Assembly: GCA_002728915.1 (NCBI GenBank) | Contig: PBWE01000025.1 | Span: 46,719 to 53,810 of the forward strand | DNA from: Micrococcales bacterium | GTDB lineage: Bacteria > Actinomycetota > Actinomycetes > S36-B12 | DNA: 7,092 nt | Reading direction: 5' to 3' | Shown: positions 6,291 to 7,092 of the stretch, one piece after another | Numbering within the stretch: position 1 is the stretch's first letter | Layout of the letters: each line of letters opens with the position of its first letter | The notes under the pieces: generated by a model | Database searches by the model: none | What the model was told of the DNA's origin: nothing | The model's input: only the letters and a program-made list of their open reading frames with translations | Translations under genes and position numbers: made by a program

Positions 6291-6296
6291 AAGGAG
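6291..6296 (+). promoter_or_regulatory. Ribosome binding site fixing the SRAP gene start
   Basis: AAGGAG sits 5 nt upstream of GTG 6302. The start matters here because the codon straight after it encodes the catalytic cysteine, which must become the N-terminal residue after methionine removal. Confidence 0.8.
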
Positions 6297-6301
6297 ATGG
6301 T

Positions 6302-6994
6302 GTGTGCGGCCGGTATGCGGCAAGTCGAGAAGCGAGTGAAATTGGCGACTGGTTTCAAGTCGAGGAACTTCCGTCATCGGAACTCGCCCCGCGGTTCAAC
6401 GTCGCTCCCACATCCGAGGTTTACATCGTTGTCGATGAGGACAAAACGCGACGTCTGACCGTTGCCCGCTGGGGATTGATCCCGTCGTGGTCCTCGGATG
6501 CCTCACGTGCGAGTCGGATGATCAACGCGCGGTGGGAATCCGTGGCGACCAAGCCTTCCTTCCGGGCGGCATTTCGACGCCGCAGGTGTGTGGTTCCGGC
6601 GGATGGCTATTACGAATGGCGCCCGGCACCCGAAGGCACCGGTTCACGTAAACAACCGTTCTACATCTATCCCCGGAGCGGTGAACCGCTGGCCATGGCG
6701 GGACTGTTCGAGGATTGGCATGGGCCCCATGGGGAGATGCGCACGTGCACGATTTTGACCCAGGAGGCGGTCGGGCCCGTGGCGGACATTCACGACCGAA
6801 TGCCCGTGGATGTGCCCGAGTCCTGGTGGGAACGATGGCTGGATCCGGACCTGGAGGATGCGCAGGGCGCCTTGGAAGACATCTGCGTGCAGTCTCGAAC
6901 CGGCGTGGAGGCGGGCTCGCGTGACTTTCACCCGGTGTCCACGCGTGTCAACGCCCCGGTGAATGAGGGTGCCGACCTCATCACCCCGGTCTGA
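6302..6994 (+). CDS. SRAP-domain protein (YedK/HMCES family), abasic-site DNA-protein crosslink protein
   Basis: This 230-residue protein belongs to the SRAP family, which binds abasic sites in single-stranded DNA and forms a stable thiazolidine crosslink through Cys2, shielding the lesion from breakage and error-prone bypass. The start reads MCGRY, so Cys2 is exposed once Met is removed. The other key residues are present: Asn33 in PRFNVAPT, Asn75 and Arg77 in INARWES, Glu105 in DGYYEW, and His164 in DIHDRMP; Cys2, Asn75 and Glu105 have the same numbering I recall for E. coli YedK. WGLIPSW (57-63) and the C-terminal HPVSTRVN also fit the family, and the length is normal. The GTG start is supported by AAGGAG. 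It follows the thioredoxin-TPR gene by 45 bp, close enough for co-transcription. No LexA-type box is evident just upstream. Confidence 0.95.
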   Translation: MCGRYAASREASEIGDWFQVEELPSSELAPRFNVAPTSEVYIVVDEDKTRRLTVARWGLIPSWSSDASRASRMINARWESVATKPSFRAAFRRRRCVVPADGYYEWRPAPEGTGSRKQPFYIYPRSGEPLAMAGLFEDWHGPHGEMRTCTILTQEAVGPVADIHDRMPVDVPESWWERWLDPDLEDAQGALEDICVQSRTGVEAGSRDFHPVSTRVNAPVNEGADLITPV

Positions 6995-7023
6995 GAGCCC
7001 ACCCGGGCACCAATGAACGTGCG

Positions 7024-7029
7024 TAGGCT
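7024..7029 (+). promoter_or_regulatory. Candidate leaderless -10 element before the last gene
   Basis: TAGGCT fits the actinobacterial -10 pattern TANNNT and ends 8 nt before an ATG at 7038, so the transcript could start at or very near the start codon. No clear -35 element or ribosome-binding site is seen. Confidence 0.4.
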
Positions 7030-7037
7030 GATGGGCG

Positions 7038-7092
7038 ATGCCTGAAGCCCCCTCCGCAATGGACCAACACTCGAGCGATCCGAGTCGCGAGT
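7038..7092 (+). CDS. Start of an unidentified gene, cut by the window edge
   Basis: An open frame starts at ATG 7038 and reads MPEAPSAMDQHSSDPSRE before the window ends, a polar and probably disordered N-terminus. ATGs just upstream (7013 and 7031) share another frame that stops at once, leaving 7038 as the best start. A -10-like TAGGCT upstream supports a new transcription unit. Eighteen residues are too few to name a family, and the frame may not be a gene. Confidence 0.4.
   Translation, partial: MPEAPSAMDQHSSDPSRE

Noticed and set aside
6997..7008. GCCC-ACCC-GGGC hairpin after the SRAP stop
   Set aside because: A four-pair stem without a T-tract is not enough to call a terminator in GC-rich DNA.

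Overview
This GC-rich window is from a chromosome and looks actinobacterial. The reasons are frequent GTG starts, heavy GC bias at third codon positions, two candidate leaderless promoters, and a familiar gene order. From memory, epimerase next to thiolase next to a thioredoxin-domain gene resembles Rv1322A-Rv1323-Rv1324 of Mycobacterium tuberculosis, and epimerase-thiolase-meaB resembles SCO5398-SCO5400 of Streptomyces coelicolor. A member of the Mycobacteriales is my best guess, but the genus cannot be fixed from the sequence alone.

Layout. The left part is transcribed leftward. Reading from the divergent promoter region at about 2810-2878, it holds a methylmalonyl/ethylmalonyl-CoA epimerase (2387-2809), a 69-residue two-helix membrane protein (2139-2348), a 148-bp gap with palindromes and a possible promoter, crotonyl-CoA carboxylase/reductase (641-1990), and the N-terminal 200 residues of an OafA/YrhL-type membrane acyltransferase that runs off the left edge (1-602). 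The right part is transcribed rightward. It holds an acetyl-CoA C-acetyltransferase-type thiolase (2879-4087), the MeaB/ArgK G-protein chaperone (4172-5203), a 120-bp spacer with imperfect 13-bp tandem repeats, a thioredoxin fused to a TPR-like domain (5342-6256), a SRAP-domain DNA-protein crosslink protein (6302-6994), and the first codons of a further gene (7038 to the edge).

How the genes fit together. The central genes form a coherent acyl-CoA set. The thiolase joins two acetyl-CoA. Ccr reductively carboxylates crotonyl-CoA to ethylmalonyl-CoA. The epimerase inverts C2 of ethylmalonyl- or methylmalonyl-CoA. MeaB guards the B12-dependent acyl-CoA mutases acting next. This is a partial ethylmalonyl-CoA pathway (acetate or C2 assimilation) that could also feed C4/C5 extender units. 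The mutases, acetoacetyl-CoA reductase, crotonase and mesaconyl-CoA enzymes are not in the window. The flanking genes (acyltransferase, thioredoxin-TPR, SRAP) belong to other processes.

I found no mobile element, CRISPR array, tRNA or rRNA, and nothing that I can defend as a wholly new system. The points most worth a second look are a Gln-Gln pair in the epimerase at the usual metal-binding His position, the palindromes upstream of ccr, the 13-bp repeats after meaB, and the small membrane protein lodged between epi and ccr.
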